Source: JAFGBI01 sp964480725 (lineage in GTDB: Bacteria; Myxococcota_A; Polyangia; Polyangiales; Polyangiaceae). From it: a stretch of DNA of 64,000 nucleotides. The notes under the pieces were generated by a model. The model was not told where the DNA came from. It ran no database searches and saw only the letters and a program-made list of their open reading frames with translations. Positions 1 through 8,770 of the stretch are shown piece after piece (positions within the stretch are counted from its first letter, which is position 1; each line of letters starts with the position of its first letter). Both the position numbers and the translations under genes were made by a program. The stretch is taken from assembly GCA_964480725.1 (NCBI GenBank), contig CAYZQO010000009.1, positions 60,915 through 124,914 of the forward strand, in the 5' to 3' direction.

Positions 1-433
1 ACAGCTCATCCCGTTGCTGCAACGCGCGCAGCAAGCCGATGGTTACCTCATGCGCGAGCGCCTGTTGGAGATACAGCGCCAGACCGGCGTGCCGCTGGCG
101 AGCATCTACGGGGTGGCGACCTTCTATGCGCAGTTCCGGCTGAGCCCGGTGGGCAAGCACCTGATCCGCGTCTGCCACGGGACCGCGTGTCATGTCGCGG
201 GCGCCAACGCCATCACCGAAACCATCGAGAAGCACCTTGAGATCTGCACCGGCGAAACCACGCCCGACCGCCGTTTCACGCTGGAGACGGTGTCCTGCCT
301 CGGGTGCTGCAGCCTCGCCCCCGTCATCATGGTCGACAACGCTACCCACGGAAATCTCACCGACCGCAAGGTCGTTAAGGTCCTCAAGCAGTATCAGCAG
401 ACCGCGGCAGCCTCGGCGGAGGTCGCGCCATGA
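1..433 (+). CDS. NuoE-like [2Fe-2S] thioredoxin-fold subunit (5' end cut by window edge)
   Basis: Small electron-transfer subunit of an NAD(P)H-oxidising complex, of the NuoE/HndA/StnC type. The frame is open from base 2, upstream of the first possible TTG at 14, and the residues there (QLIPLLQRAQQADGYL) match the family's N-terminal helix, so the true start lies outside the window. The [2Fe-2S] cysteines are visible as CHGTACHVAGA near codon 60 and CLGCCSLAP near codon 98, with the usual pattern of two cysteines in each pair. The stop overlaps the next gene's start in an ATGA, so the two are translationally coupled. It probably delivers electrons to or from the NuoF-like partner in the cytoplasm. 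The family is certain; whether it belongs to a hydrogenase, formate dehydrogenase or transhydrogenase depends on the third gene. Confidence 0.93.
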   Translation, partial: QLIPLLQRAQQADGYLMRERLLEIQRQTGVPLASIYGVATFYAQFRLSPVGKHLIRVCHGTACHVAGANAITETIEKHLEICTGETTPDRRFTLETVSCLGCCSLAPVIMVDNATHGNLTDRKVVKVLKQYQQTAAASAEVAP

Positions 434-2232
434 AGCTCCTCGTCGGACTCGGAACCTGCGGGATCGCGGCTGGCGCCGACCAGACCTACGACCGGCTGGC
501 GGCGCGGGTGGACACCAACGGTGGCGCCTGGACCCTGGCCAGGACGGGCTGCGCCGGCATGTGCTACCGCGAGCCGCTGGTCGAGGTCCAGCAACCCGAC
601 GGCCGCCGCTATCAGTACGGCGCCATGACCGCCGATCGTGTCGATCGACTGCTCGACGAGCACATCACGCAGGGGCGCCCGATCGTCGAGTGGCTGGTTT
701 GGTCGGACGACGGCGTGGGCACCGAACAGGATTACTACGCGCGCCAGACGCGCATCGTGCTGCGCAACTGTGGTCGCATCGACCCCGAGTCGCTGGACGA
801 CTACCTCACGGTGGGCGGCTACCAGTCCCTGCGCCAGGTCCTCGCGCAGGACGATCCCGATGCGCTCATCGCCACCGTCATCGATTCCGGCCTCCGCGGG
901 CGGGGCGGGGCGGGCTTCCTCACCGGGATGAAGTGGCGCTTCACGCGGCAAGCCAAGGGCGACGTGAAGCACGTGATCTGCAACGCGGACGAGGGCGACC
1001 CGGGAGCGTTCATGGATCGTTCGGTGCTCGAGAGCGACCCACACTCGGTCCTCGAGGGGATGGCGATCGCCGCTCACGCCATCGGCGCCCGCAGCGGCTA
1101 TGTCTACTGCCGGGCCGAGTACCCCAAGGCCATCGAGCGACTGACGCTAGCCATCCAGCAGGCAGAAGCCGCGGGTTTCCTGGGCGACCGCATCCTCGGC
1201 TCGAACCTGTCCTTCCACGTGAAGCTCAAGGAGGGCGCCGGCGCCTTCGTCTGCGGCGAAGAGACGGCCCTCATCGGATCCATCGAAGGCCGGCGCGGGA
1301 TGCCCCGGACGCGACCGCCGTTCCCAGCCGTCCGCGGCCTGTGGGACCAACCGACCTGCATCAACAACGTGGAGACGCTGGCCAACGTCCCCTGGATCGT
1401 GACGCACGGGCCGGTCTGCGCAAGGAAGAGTTTGAGCGGCCGGNNNNNNNNNNCCTTCGCCGCGCTGGGCACCGCCAAGAGCAAGGGCACGAAGGTGTTC
1501 GCGATGGCGGGCAAGGTGCGCCGCGGCGGACTGGTCGAGGTGCCGATGGGGATCTCGATCCGCGACGTCATCTTCAAGATCTGCGGTGGGATCAAGGACG
1601 GCCACCAGCTCAAGGCCGTGCAGATGGGTGGCCCCTCGGGCGGGTGCATCCCCGCCGAGCTGCAGGACACTTCGATCGACTACGAGTCGATCACCCGGAC
1701 CGGCGCCATCGTGGGCTCCGGCGGGCTCGTCGTCATGGACGAGACCAGCTGCATGGTAGACATCGCTCGCTTCTTCCTCGACTTCACCCAGCGCGAGTCC
1801 TGCGGCAAGTGCACCTTCTGCCGGGTCGGCACCAAGCGCATGCTCGAGGTGCTCACCAGGCTCTGTGAGGGTCAGGGGCGCGCGGGGGACATCGAGCTCC
1901 TGGAGCGGCTCGCGGTGCTGGTGAAGAACAACTCGCTTTGCGGCCTCGGCCAGACGGCGCCGAACCCGGTCCTGACCACACTCAAGTACTTCCGCTCGGA
2001 GTACGAGGCGCACGTCAACAACAAGAAGTGCCCTGCCCACCACTGTCTGCCGCTGCTCACTTTCGAGATCACCGACGCCTGCGTGGGCTGTTCGCTCTGC
2101 CTCAAGGCCTGCTCGGCCGGTGCAATCACCGGTGCGCGCAAGCAGAAGCACACGATCGACCAGGTGAAGTGCACCCACTGCGGCCAGTGTTACAAGGTGT
2201 GCAACGTCGAGGGGGCCATCACGGTCGACTGA
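430..2232 (+). CDS. NuoF/HydB-like NAD(P)H-binding flavoprotein with C-terminal 2x[4Fe-4S] domain
   Basis: Flavin- and NAD(H)-binding subunit of about 600 residues, longer than NuoF of complex I (about 440). Order: N-terminal thioredoxin-like [2Fe-2S] domain (residues 1-90, cysteines in TCGIA and CAGMC), the NuoF core with GRGGAGFLTGMKW (near 156) for FMN/NADH, the [4Fe-4S] motif ESCGKCTFC (near 456), and a bacterial ferredoxin domain with CVGCSLCLKAC (near 552) and CTHCGQCYKVC (near 580). This layout is that of HydB/HndC/StnB, the electron-bifurcating soluble relatives, not of respiratory NuoF. Ten Ns interrupt codons 339-342, and about ten residues before them do not fit the family (see the gap entry). 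It overlaps the upstream gene by 4 bp and precedes the fused subunit by 20 bp. Confidence 0.93.
   Translation: MKLLVGLGTCGIAAGADQTYDRLAARVDTNGGAWTLARTGCAGMCYREPLVEVQQPDGRRYQYGAMTADRVDRLLDEHITQGRPIVEWLVWSDDGVGTEQDYYARQTRIVLRNCGRIDPESLDDYLTVGGYQSLRQVLAQDDPDALIATVIDSGLRGRGGAGFLTGMKWRFTRQAKGDVKHVICNADEGDPGAFMDRSVLESDPHSVLEGMAIAAHAIGARSGYVYCRAEYPKAIERLTLAIQQAEAAGFLGDRILGSNLSFHVKLKEGAGAFVCGEETALIGSIEGRRGMPRTRPPFPAVRGLWDQPTCINNVETLANVPWIVTHGPVCARKSLSGRXXXXFAALGTAKSKGTKVFAMAGKVRRGGLVEVPMGISIRDVIFKICGGIKDGHQLKAVQMGGPSGGCIPAELQDTSIDYESITRTGAIVGSGGLVVMDETSCMVDIARFFLDFTQRESCGKCTFCRVGTKRMLEVLTRLCEGQGRAGDIELLERLAVLVKNNSLCGLGQTAPNPVLTTLKYFRSEYEAHVNNKKCPAHHCLPLLTFEITDACVGCSLCLKACSAGAITGARKQKHTIDQVKCTHCGQCYKVCNVEGAITVD
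1444..1453. other. assembly gap of 10 N inside the NuoF-like gene
   Basis: Ten unknown bases. In NuoF proteins the segment VTHGP is normally followed within a few residues by FAALGTAKSKG. Here about ten extra codons (VCARKSLSGR) lie just before the Ns. The likely explanation is a low-quality contig end joined by scaffolding, so the true protein may lack these residues. The reading frame is kept only if the real gap has a suitable length. Confidence 0.9.
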
Positions 2233-2252
2233 CGCGAACCGGAGACTCAACC

Positions 2253-5200
2253 ATGGCGCTAGTCAAGCTCGAGATCGACGGCCGCCGCGTCGTAGCCGTC
2301 GACAGTCAGACCATCCTCACCGTCGCCCGCCAGCACGGCATCGGCGACATCCCCACCCTCTGCCACGACGAGCAACTGGAGCCGTTCACCTCGTGCTTCG
2401 TCTGCGTGGTCAAGGTCGAGGGGGCGCGCACGCTCTTGCCCGCGTGCTCCACCAAGGTCACCGACGGCATGGTGATCAAGACCGACACTTTGGAGGTCCG
2501 GCAGTCGCGCAAGGCCGCCCTCGAGCTCCTGCTCTCCAACCACTACGCGGACTGCGTCGGCCCCTGCCAGCAGACCTGCCCCGCCGGCGTGGATATCCAG
2601 GGCTACGTTGCCCTGGCAGCGCTCGGCAAGTTCCGCGAGGCGATCCGGCTGATCAAGGAGAAGAACCCCCTGCCGGCCATCTGCGGCCGCGTCTGTACCC
2701 GTCCTTGCGAGGTGAGCGGGTGCCGCCGCCGCGAGGTCGATCAGTCGGTCGGGATCGACAACATCAAGCGCTTCGTCGCCGACCTGGATCTGGGCATGGC
2801 GCAGCCGTTCAAGCCCGAGACCGCGCCTCCGAACGGCAAGCGCGTCGCCGTCGTCGGTGCGGGGCCCGGCGGGCTCTCCTGTGCGTACTACCTGGCAAGA
2901 GAGGGCTACTCGGTACAGATCCTGGAGGCCCAGCCCGAGGCGGGCGGCATGCTCCGCTACGGCATCCCCGAGTACCGCCTTCCCAAAGAGGTGCTCGACT
3001 CGGAGGTCGCGCAGATCCTCGACCTCGGGGTGAAGCTCTCGACCAACGTGCACCTCGGCCGGGACTTCACCGTCGCCTCCCTAAGAAATGAGGGTCAGGA
3101 CGCGGTCTTCCTGGCGCTGGGGGCCTGGGACAGCTCTACACTCCGCGTGAAGAACGAGGACGTCCCGGGCGTGCTGTCGGGCATCGAGTTCCTGAAGAAC
3201 GTGGGGTTGCGGCGACCGGCAGAGTTGAGCGGTCGGGTGCTGGTCGTGGGGGGCGGAAACACCGCGATCGACTGCGCTCGCACCGCGTTGCGGCTGGGTG
3301 CCAGTGAGGTCACGCTGCTGTACCGGCGCACGCGCACAGAGATGCCCGCAAACCCGGTCGAGATCGAGGAGGCTGAGCACGAGGGCGTGCGGATCGAGCT
3401 GCTCGTCGCACCGACACAGGTGGTGGTCGAGAACGGCCAGGTCACGGGCATCGAGTGCACCCGGATGGAGCTCGGCGCACCCGACGCCAGCGGGCGACGC
3501 AGCCCGAAGGCGCTCCGCGGTTCGGAGTTCCAGATCCCTTGCGACACCATCATCGCCGCCATCGGGCAGAGCACGACGATGCGTCAGCTCGTCGGCACCG
3601 GTGCTTCCGACCTCGTCCCCGCAGGGGAAACGCTGCGTCTGACGCGCTGGGACACCCTCCAGGTGGACGGCGACACCTTCGAGACGACCGTGGAGGGCGT
3701 CTTCGCCGGTGGCGACGTGGTGACCGGCGCAGCGACCGTGGTCGAGGCCGTGGCCGCCGGGAGGAAGGCGGCTCACGCCATCCACCAGTACCTCTCGACC
3801 GGCAAGGCTCGCCCGGAGCCGACCGGCTTTCTGAGCCGAAAGTCGCTGTTCGGTAAGCCCACGGTGGACGATCTCGACTCGGTGGAGCGCGTCCCCCAGC
3901 GCCACATGCCGGTGCTGCCGCCCGAGGAGCGGAGGGGCAGCTTCGCGGAAGTCGAGCTCGGGTACGCGCTGGAGGACGTGAACCGCGAGTCGGCGCGGTG
4001 CCTCGAGTGCGGGTGCTCAGCGCTCTTCACCTGCGACCTGCGCGACCTCGCGACCCGCTACGGGGCCGATCCCACGCCCTTCCTCGGGGAGGTGAGGCAA
4101 TACCGTGTGGACCGCAGCCACCCGCTGATCGTGATCGACCCCGCCAAGTGCATCCTCTGCGGTCGCTGCATCCGCATCTGCAGCGAGGTGGTCGGCGTCG
4201 GCGCCTTCGGCTTCATCAACCGTGGCTTCAACACGGTGGTCCGCCCGGCTCTGGGTGGATCCCTGCTCGACACGGAGTGCGTCAGCTGCGGCCTCTGCAT
4301 CGGGACCTGCCCGACGGGAGCCCTCACGCCGAAGCTTCCGCTCACCAAGCCCGGCCCCTGGCAGACCACCCGCGTCGAGTCCGTCTGCCATCACTGCGGC
4401 GTGGGATGCGCCATCGGCTTCGAGGCTCACGACGACACCTTCGTCACTCCGGTGCGCCTCGAGCGGGGTGGTCACACCCTCGGCAATCACTGCAAGAAGG
4501 GCCTGTTCGGCTACGACTACGTCCAGGCCGCGGATCGCGCTCTGCAACCCCGCGTGCGCGCCGGCCGGGAACTGCAGGAAACCACCTGGGAGGACGCCAT
4601 CCAGTACACCGGGATGCGCCTCAAGGAGATCGCGGCGAGAACGCCGCGTGAGGGCCTGGCGGTGTTCGTCTCGCCGCGGCTAACCAACGAGGAGGCGTAC
4701 CTCGCCCAGAAACTCGCCCGCGTGGCCTTGCGCACCCACGCCGTCTCCTCGTTCGCAAACCTCCTCCGGCGCGAACGGTTCTGTCCGGAGGTGGTTTCCA
4801 CGGCCTCCTACGACGACCTGCTCGGTGCCCAGGTCGTCGTCCTGGTCGGAACGCAGCTCGAGGAGGAGCACTTCACCGTCGATCTACTGGTGAAGAGGGC
4901 CATCCGGGGCGGCGCCCGGGTCGTCTACATCGGTTCGGACCGTGACTACGTCTGCAGGAGCGCCGAGGCCCACCTCGTCTGCGCCCCCGGGGGCGAGGCT
5001 CACGCGCTGCTCGCCGTGTACAAGCAGCTCCTGGCGCTGGACGGCACGCCCGAGGAGCGTGGGGCGCCAGAGGGGTTGCTCCGCGAGGTTGCCGCGTTGC
5101 CCCTCGAGGAGCTGGCGGATCGGGCCGGCATCACCGGGTCGGAGGCGGCACAGATCGCGCGCCTGTTGCAATCGAGCGTCGCCCGCGTGGTGGTCTTCAA

Positions 5201-6041
5201 CAAGGACGCCCGCGGCCCGCAAAACGCGGAGGACGAGCGGTACTTCGCGGCGATTGCACGTGCCCTCGGGGCCCCGCTGCTGGCGCTACGGGAGCAGGCG
5301 AACATGCAGGGGCTGCTCGACATGGGCGTTCACCCAGCGTGGCTGCCGGGCTACCTCTCCACGACGGATCCAGCCGCCATCGTGCGCCTCGAGCGGGAGT
5401 GGTGCGTGGCGCTGAGCGATGTCCAGGCCTGCCCAGACGATCTCGCCGCGGCCCTCGTGGACGGGCGCATTCGGGCAGCGATCGTGCTCGGTGAAGACCC
5501 AATCGGCAACCCCGACCTGCCCGAGTCGCTACGCCGCGCGCTCCGCGAGCTCGACTTCCTCGTGGTTGGCGATCTGTTCCCGACGCCGACCGCGGAGGCA
5601 GCGCACGTCTTCCTGCCGCTCTCGAGCCCCGTCGAAACCGACGGGACGTTCACCAACCACGAGCGCCGCATCCAGCGCGTGCGACGGTCCATCCCGCCGC
5701 GCAACGGCCTTCAGAACTGGCAGATCCTCTGCCAGCTCGCGGCGCGGATCGGTAGCCGCTTCCGGATGAAGTACGAGGGGACCAGGGACGTCTGGGAGGA
5801 GATCCGACGCGTGGCGCCGATCTACTCGGACGCGCTCGAGCAGAACCGAGACGAAAGCGCCCTCTGGGACCTGGATCAGTTTCCGCTCTCGCCGATCACC
5901 CCGCCGCTCTCCGGCTTGCTCCGGGGTGACCCACGCGCTGGCGTCCGTCCCCTGGGGATGGCGACGTTCGACGCGATCGAGCGGCGCCTCGATCAGCGCC
6001 TCACGACGCTTTTCGCGGAGGCGCGGCGGGCAATGGCGTAG
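2253..6041 (+). CDS. fused ferredoxin / GltD-type FAD-NADPH / NuoG Fe-S / degenerate FdhA-like subunit
   Basis: A 1262-residue fusion. The start is ATG at 2253 behind GGAG at 2241; the frame is open further upstream, but only inside the previous gene. Domains: [2Fe-2S] ferredoxin-like with cysteines near 37, 48, 51 and 66; a GltD/NfnB-type flavoprotein opening with CVGPCQQTCPAG (near 101), FAD site GAGPGGLSCAYYLA (near 202) and NAD(P) site VVGGGNTAIDCART (near 332); two [4Fe-4S] sites CILCGRCIRIC (633) and CVSCGLCIGTC (676); then a molybdopterin-oxidoreductase-like domain with CHHCGVGC (711) and NHCKKG. The catalytic Sec/Cys-His of formate dehydrogenases is not seen (the matching stretch reads SSFANLLRRERF), and the C-terminal dinucleotide-binding domain seems missing. 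I infer an electron-transfer role, as in NuoG. With the two upstream genes it forms a probable soluble NADH/NADPH/ferredoxin complex. Confidence 0.88.
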   Translation: MALVKLEIDGRRVVAVDSQTILTVARQHGIGDIPTLCHDEQLEPFTSCFVCVVKVEGARTLLPACSTKVTDGMVIKTDTLEVRQSRKAALELLLSNHYADCVGPCQQTCPAGVDIQGYVALAALGKFREAIRLIKEKNPLPAICGRVCTRPCEVSGCRRREVDQSVGIDNIKRFVADLDLGMAQPFKPETAPPNGKRVAVVGAGPGGLSCAYYLAREGYSVQILEAQPEAGGMLRYGIPEYRLPKEVLDSEVAQILDLGVKLSTNVHLGRDFTVASLRNEGQDAVFLALGAWDSSTLRVKNEDVPGVLSGIEFLKNVGLRRPAELSGRVLVVGGGNTAIDCARTALRLGASEVTLLYRRTRTEMPANPVEIEEAEHEGVRIELLVAPTQVVVENGQVTGIECTRMELGAPDASGRRSPKALRGSEFQIPCDTIIAAIGQSTTMRQLVGTGASDLVPAGETLRLTRWDTLQVDGDTFETTVEGVFAGGDVVTGAATVVEAVAAGRKAAHAIHQYLSTGKARPEPTGFLSRKSLFGKPTVDDLDSVERVPQRHMPVLPPEERRGSFAEVELGYALEDVNRESARCLECGCSALFTCDLRDLATRYGADPTPFLGEVRQYRVDRSHPLIVIDPAKCILCGRCIRICSEVVGVGAFGFINRGFNTVVRPALGGSLLDTECVSCGLCIGTCPTGALTPKLPLTKPGPWQTTRVESVCHHCGVGCAIGFEAHDDTFVTPVRLERGGHTLGNHCKKGLFGYDYVQAADRALQPRVRAGRELQETTWEDAIQYTGMRLKEIAARTPREGLAVFVSPRLTNEEAYLAQKLARVALRTHAVSSFANLLRRERFCPEVVSTASYDDLLGAQVVVLVGTQLEEEHFTVDLLVKRAIRGGARVVYIGSDRDYVCRSAEAHLVCAPGGEAHALLAVYKQLLALDGTPEERGAPEGLLREVAALPLEELADRAGITGSEAAQIARLLQSSVARVVVFNKDARGPQNAEDERYFAAIARALGAPLLALREQANMQGLLDMGVHPAWLPGYLSTTDPAAIVRLEREWCVALSDVQACPDDLAAALVDGRIRAAIVLGEDPIGNPDLPESLRRALRELDFLVVGDLFPTPTAEAAHVFLPLSSPVETDGTFTNHERRIQRVRRSIPPRNGLQNWQILCQLAARIGSRFRMKYEGTRDVWEEIRRVAPIYSDALEQNRDESALWDLDQFPLSPITPPLSGLLRGDPRAGVRPLGMATFDAIERRLDQRLTTLFAEARRAMA

Positions 6042-6054
6042 CGCGTTTGGTCGG

Positions 6055-6447
6055 CTATCGAACCCGGTACTCGGCCCGCACCTGGAAATGCAGGACGCGA
6101 CGGCAGTCCTCGCCCCCCCGTCGCCCCCGGCAGACGGCGTCGCCGGTGAACTCGATCTCCCCCCGCTGGAGCCCACGCAGGATCTCGTTCGTCACGTCGT
6201 GGCCACCATCCTCGCAGTTGGGGTCGGTGCAAGGCATCGTGAAGACGGCCGGGGCGCTGGCCACGATGACGTGGCGCACGTAGCGCGCGGAGTCGATCGA
6301 GCTGGGTCCGTTGCTCTCCTCGATGTGGAGCGCCAGCCGCACGAGCGTCGGGACCACGTCGGCGAGCCGGGGCGCCGCGTCCTCACGGGTCCAGCGCTCG
6401 TGCATCCGCAGCTTGGCGTCCGCACCCGCCTGGCGCCAACGGGTCAC
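6055..6447 (-). CDS. conserved small cysteine-containing protein, function unknown
   Basis: About 130 residues from a GTG at 6447; an ATG at 6405 would give 116. I chose the longer start because the added residues (VTRWRQAGADAKLRM) resemble the charged helical N-terminus I recall for similar myxobacterial proteins. The C-terminal half holds a distinctive block: PCTDPNCEDGGHD, then a run of spaced residues, then CRGRRGGEDC followed by a hydrophobic RVLHFQVRAEYR. The two cysteine pairs plus the histidine and aspartates could bind a metal, which is inference. There is no signal peptide or membrane segment, so it should be cytoplasmic. It ends 13 bp from the stop of the convergent oxidoreductase gene and lies downstream of another small protein in the same direction. 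Confidence 0.7.
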   Translation of the reverse strand: MTRWRQAGADAKLRMHERWTREDAAPRLADVVPTLVRLALHIEESNGPSSIDSARYVRHVIVASAPAVFTMPCTDPNCEDGGHDVTNEILRGLQRGEIEFTGDAVCRGRRGGEDCRRVLHFQVRAEYRVR

Positions 6448-6532
6448 GGCCGCGGCTCCCGACCCACGACGGCGAGGCCGCCACCCCCTGGAAGCGCGGC
6501 GTCTGGCTTGTTTCGCATCCGCATCCCGGGAC

Positions 6533-6742
6533 TCAACCCTCTTCGTTCCGGTCGTCTTCGGCGCTGACCGGCTGGGGCCCGGGCACGATCCCGGCCAGGT
6601 CCGGATCCTCGCCGCTATCGACGGAGGCCGAGCGATCGCCCTTCGCCTTCTTGCGCTCGGCACGACGTTCGGCTTTGTCGGCCTGGCGCTCATGACGGGC
6701 CGCCTCGCGACGCCGCTTCTCGATACTGGGTCGGGCTTTCAT
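6533..6742 (-). CDS. small highly basic protein with acidic tail, function unknown
   Basis: A 69-residue protein opening MKARPSIEKRRREAARHERQ, almost purely Lys/Arg/Glu/Ala helix for about 40 residues, then a short acidic and Pro-rich tail ending EDDRNEEG. I recall small proteins starting MKPRPSxxKR in many delta-proteobacteria, where they are annotated as hypothetical. The composition suggests RNA or ribosome association, but nothing proves it. It may be cotranscribed with the cysteine-containing protein 85 bp downstream. The ATG at 6742 is the only sensible start. Confidence 0.6.
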   Translation of the reverse strand: MKARPSIEKRRREAARHERQADKAERRAERKKAKGDRSASVDSGEDPDLAGIVPGPQPVSAEDDRNEEG

Positions 6743-7670
6743 TGGGCTGAGGTGGGGGGACGGGGGGACTGGTGAGGCGCGTCGCTGGGGGCTGGCGGGA
6801 CCGGGCTGCTGCCATCGAGGCGCCGCGGGCGTCGCCCACGAGGCCAGTCCGAGCTTGGGGCCGAGGTGCCCCCGGTACGTTCGATGGCGGGCCCGGCGCT
6901 CGACGTCGTAGCAGCGAGCGCTCCCTCCCCCCGCGATCCGGGGGGTGGCCTGTTCACGGGATCGGACTCAACCAGGTAGGGCGCGTGAGGGCAACCGATT
7001 CTCGGCATCGGCTTACTACCACGGCCAGGAACCCGCGCAATGACAGGACTTCTGGGGCCAACCGCCGGCCGGTCACCGGGCCCCACCTCGAGGTAGATTG
7101 TGGCCGATGGCTCCAGAAAACTCCCCCTCCGTCCCGACGCGCATCCCGGGCGGTCGCCCGCCCCGACCCCGGTCCTCCCCTCTGGAGCCCCTTGGCAGAG
7201 CATCCGTGACGGCGCGACGCAGCCCACAGGGAAGCCCCTTCCCCGCGTCCCCACCCGCGTAAAACGTTCCTCCCCCAGAACCATGGCGCCGAGGTCGGCT
7301 CGAACGCCGCGTAGGTTCGACCGTCTTGAGCACCGGACAAGCCGCCGTTCCCACCCCCAGAGCCCAGGGGCGCGTCCCCTCGCTCCGCAGGGCGGAATCT
7401 CACAGGGAGCCGACGCAGCTGGCTCGATGTGCCGAGCTCCGGGCGGAGCATTGGCCCCGTGACCAGGGACTGGTCCGGTAACCTCGGTGCCGTGCCGCCC
7501 CGACCGCCAGCTCCGAGAGCGGCACCGTCACTTCCGACTGGTAAGCCCCCCCGAAGCATCGCGAGCCGACCCGAGCCGCTCGCTCCGGCGCTCGCGAAGA
7601 GCGCTGCGCTGGTGGCCGGGCCGGTCCCCGAGGGTGCGGCCGGGGCCGCCCCCCGGAGGCCGTCCACGGG
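6743..7670. other. 928-bp stretch without a convincing gene
   Basis: Long open frames exist on both strands, but they overlap each other, are dominated by Gly, Pro, Arg and Ser, and show no recognisable domain, which is typical of non-coding GC-rich DNA. A perfect inverted repeat, CGGGCG-GT-CGCCCG, sits near 7150. I see no promoter, RNA gene or repeat copy that I can support. It may be a degraded gene or a regulatory region. Confidence 0.5.
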
Positions 7671-8054
7671 TCACGCGGCACGAACCGGGATCTGCCGCGG
7701 ACGGTGAGCGTCCGCCTTGGGAAGGGTGAGGCGCAAGACACCGTCCTTGAGCTCCGCATCGATCTTCTCGCGGTCGATGCCCTGGGGCAGCAGGAACGTC
7801 CGCCGGTAGTCCGCGTCCAGGCGCTCGCGGGCCACCTCCACGCCGGGAGGCGTCGTCCGTCGCGTGGCCGTCAGGGTCAACTCCGCGTTCTCGACGTGGA
7901 TCGCGAGGTCGTCGCTCCTGACCCCGGGCAAGTCCGCCACCACCAGGAACTGGTCGCGGTTCTCATAGATATCGACGCGTGGATTGACGGTGAGCCGAGC
8001 GTCGCTGCGCTCGGGGGTGCCGGCACGGTTCTTCTGGATCTCGCTGGTGGCCAT
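7671..8054 (-). CDS. Hsp20/alpha-crystallin small heat-shock protein
   Basis: A 127-residue small heat-shock chaperone that would bind unfolding proteins in the cytoplasm without ATP. The start is ATG at 8054, preceded by a strong purine-rich site (the complement of TCCCTCCTCC at 8061). The alpha-crystallin domain runs from about residue 23 (PRVDIYENRDQFLVVADLPG) to the end, with the typical GVLRLTLPK strand near 108. It lies 19 bp downstream of a second Hsp20 gene and is probably cotranscribed with it. The pair may form mixed oligomers, as in other bacteria with tandem ibp-type genes. Confidence 0.93.
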   Translation of the reverse strand: MATSEIQKNRAGTPERSDARLTVNPRVDIYENRDQFLVVADLPGVRSDDLAIHVENAELTLTATRRTTPPGVEVARERLDADYRRTFLLPQGIDREKIDAELKDGVLRLTLPKADAHRPRQIPVRAA

Positions 8055-8073
8055 AGTGAATCCCTCCTCCGCA

Positions 8074-8517
8074 TCAGGCGGAACGAACGTTGATCTTGCG
8101 GGGCTGCAACTCGGCAGCCTTCTCCACGGTGACGCGCAGCACGCCGCTCTCCAGCGAGGCCTCGACCTTCTCGGGATCCACCCGGGCGGGGAGCTTGAGG
8201 CTGCGCGAGAAGCGAACCGGCACGCGCTCGGCGCGGTGCACAGTGTAGCCCTCGGGAGCGTCGGGCTTGCGCTCGCCCACGAGGGTGAGGACATCCTGGT
8301 TGAGCGTCACCTGGACGTCCCCGGGCGCGTGCCCGGGCAGGTCGGCGGTGAGCACGAACCGGGTGCCGTCGTCGTACAGGTTGATCGCCGGGTGTGCGTA
8401 GAGCTCGCCGGGCCAGCGCCCCGCGCGATCCACGTCGTCGAGGGTACGGTCCATCTGCCGCCGCAGCTGGTTCAGCAGAGAGAATGTGCTGTCCAATTCG
8501 GGAACGTAGTGGAACAT
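8074..8517 (-). CDS. Hsp20/alpha-crystallin small heat-shock protein
   Basis: A 147-residue Hsp20. The chosen start is MFHYVPELDS at 8517, with a GGAGGA site directly upstream; longer frames add only low-complexity residues. The N-terminal arm (1-45) is followed by the alpha-crystallin domain, beginning near HPAINLYDDG and ADLPGH, with the SGVLRVTVEK strand near 132 and a C-terminal PRKINV that resembles the I-x-I/V anchoring motif. First gene of the two-gene heat-shock unit. A TTGACA-type promoter lies about 110 bp upstream. No CIRCE or other known heat-shock operator was recognised. Confidence 0.94.
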   Translation of the reverse strand: MFHYVPELDSTFSLLNQLRRQMDRTLDDVDRAGRWPGELYAHPAINLYDDGTRFVLTADLPGHAPGDVQVTLNQDVLTLVGERKPDAPEGYTVHRAERVPVRFSRSLKLPARVDPEKVEASLESGVLRVTVEKAAELQPRKINVRSA

Positions 8518-8628
8518 GGTCGTCCTCCATCGCATCGCGCCGCCGCCGCCATCCGGAGGGGCGCAGTAGAAGAGCGTCTGGATTGAGGTTCCGGCGGGCT
8601 CGGCAGGGAGCCGGTCAGGAACGTGACG

Positions 8629-8657
8629 AAAAATGATCACCCTCCGGCGCCTGTCAA
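8629..8657 (-). promoter_or_regulatory. possible promoter of the hsp20 pair
   Basis: On the minus strand a perfect -35 box TTGACA (8652-8657) is followed after 17 bp by ATTTTT (8629-8634) in a short AT-rich patch, which is unusual in this GC-rich sequence. The -10 match is weak. No repressor site is evident. Confidence 0.4.
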
Positions 8658-8770
8658 CCACCCCCGCGGGGGATAGCCGGCGCGCTGGCAGAGCTGGCTA
8701 CCGGCGGGGCGTCCGGCTCTCGGCCCTCGCCAGACGGCGGCAACAGCGCCGCCGTCACCTCCGCGCGTCC

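Noticed and set aside
6739..7667. Long open frames on both strands (for example 6954-7667 minus, 237 codons)
   Set aside because: They overlap each other, are low-complexity Gly/Arg/Pro/Ser and contain no domain, as expected of open frames in GC-rich non-coding DNA.
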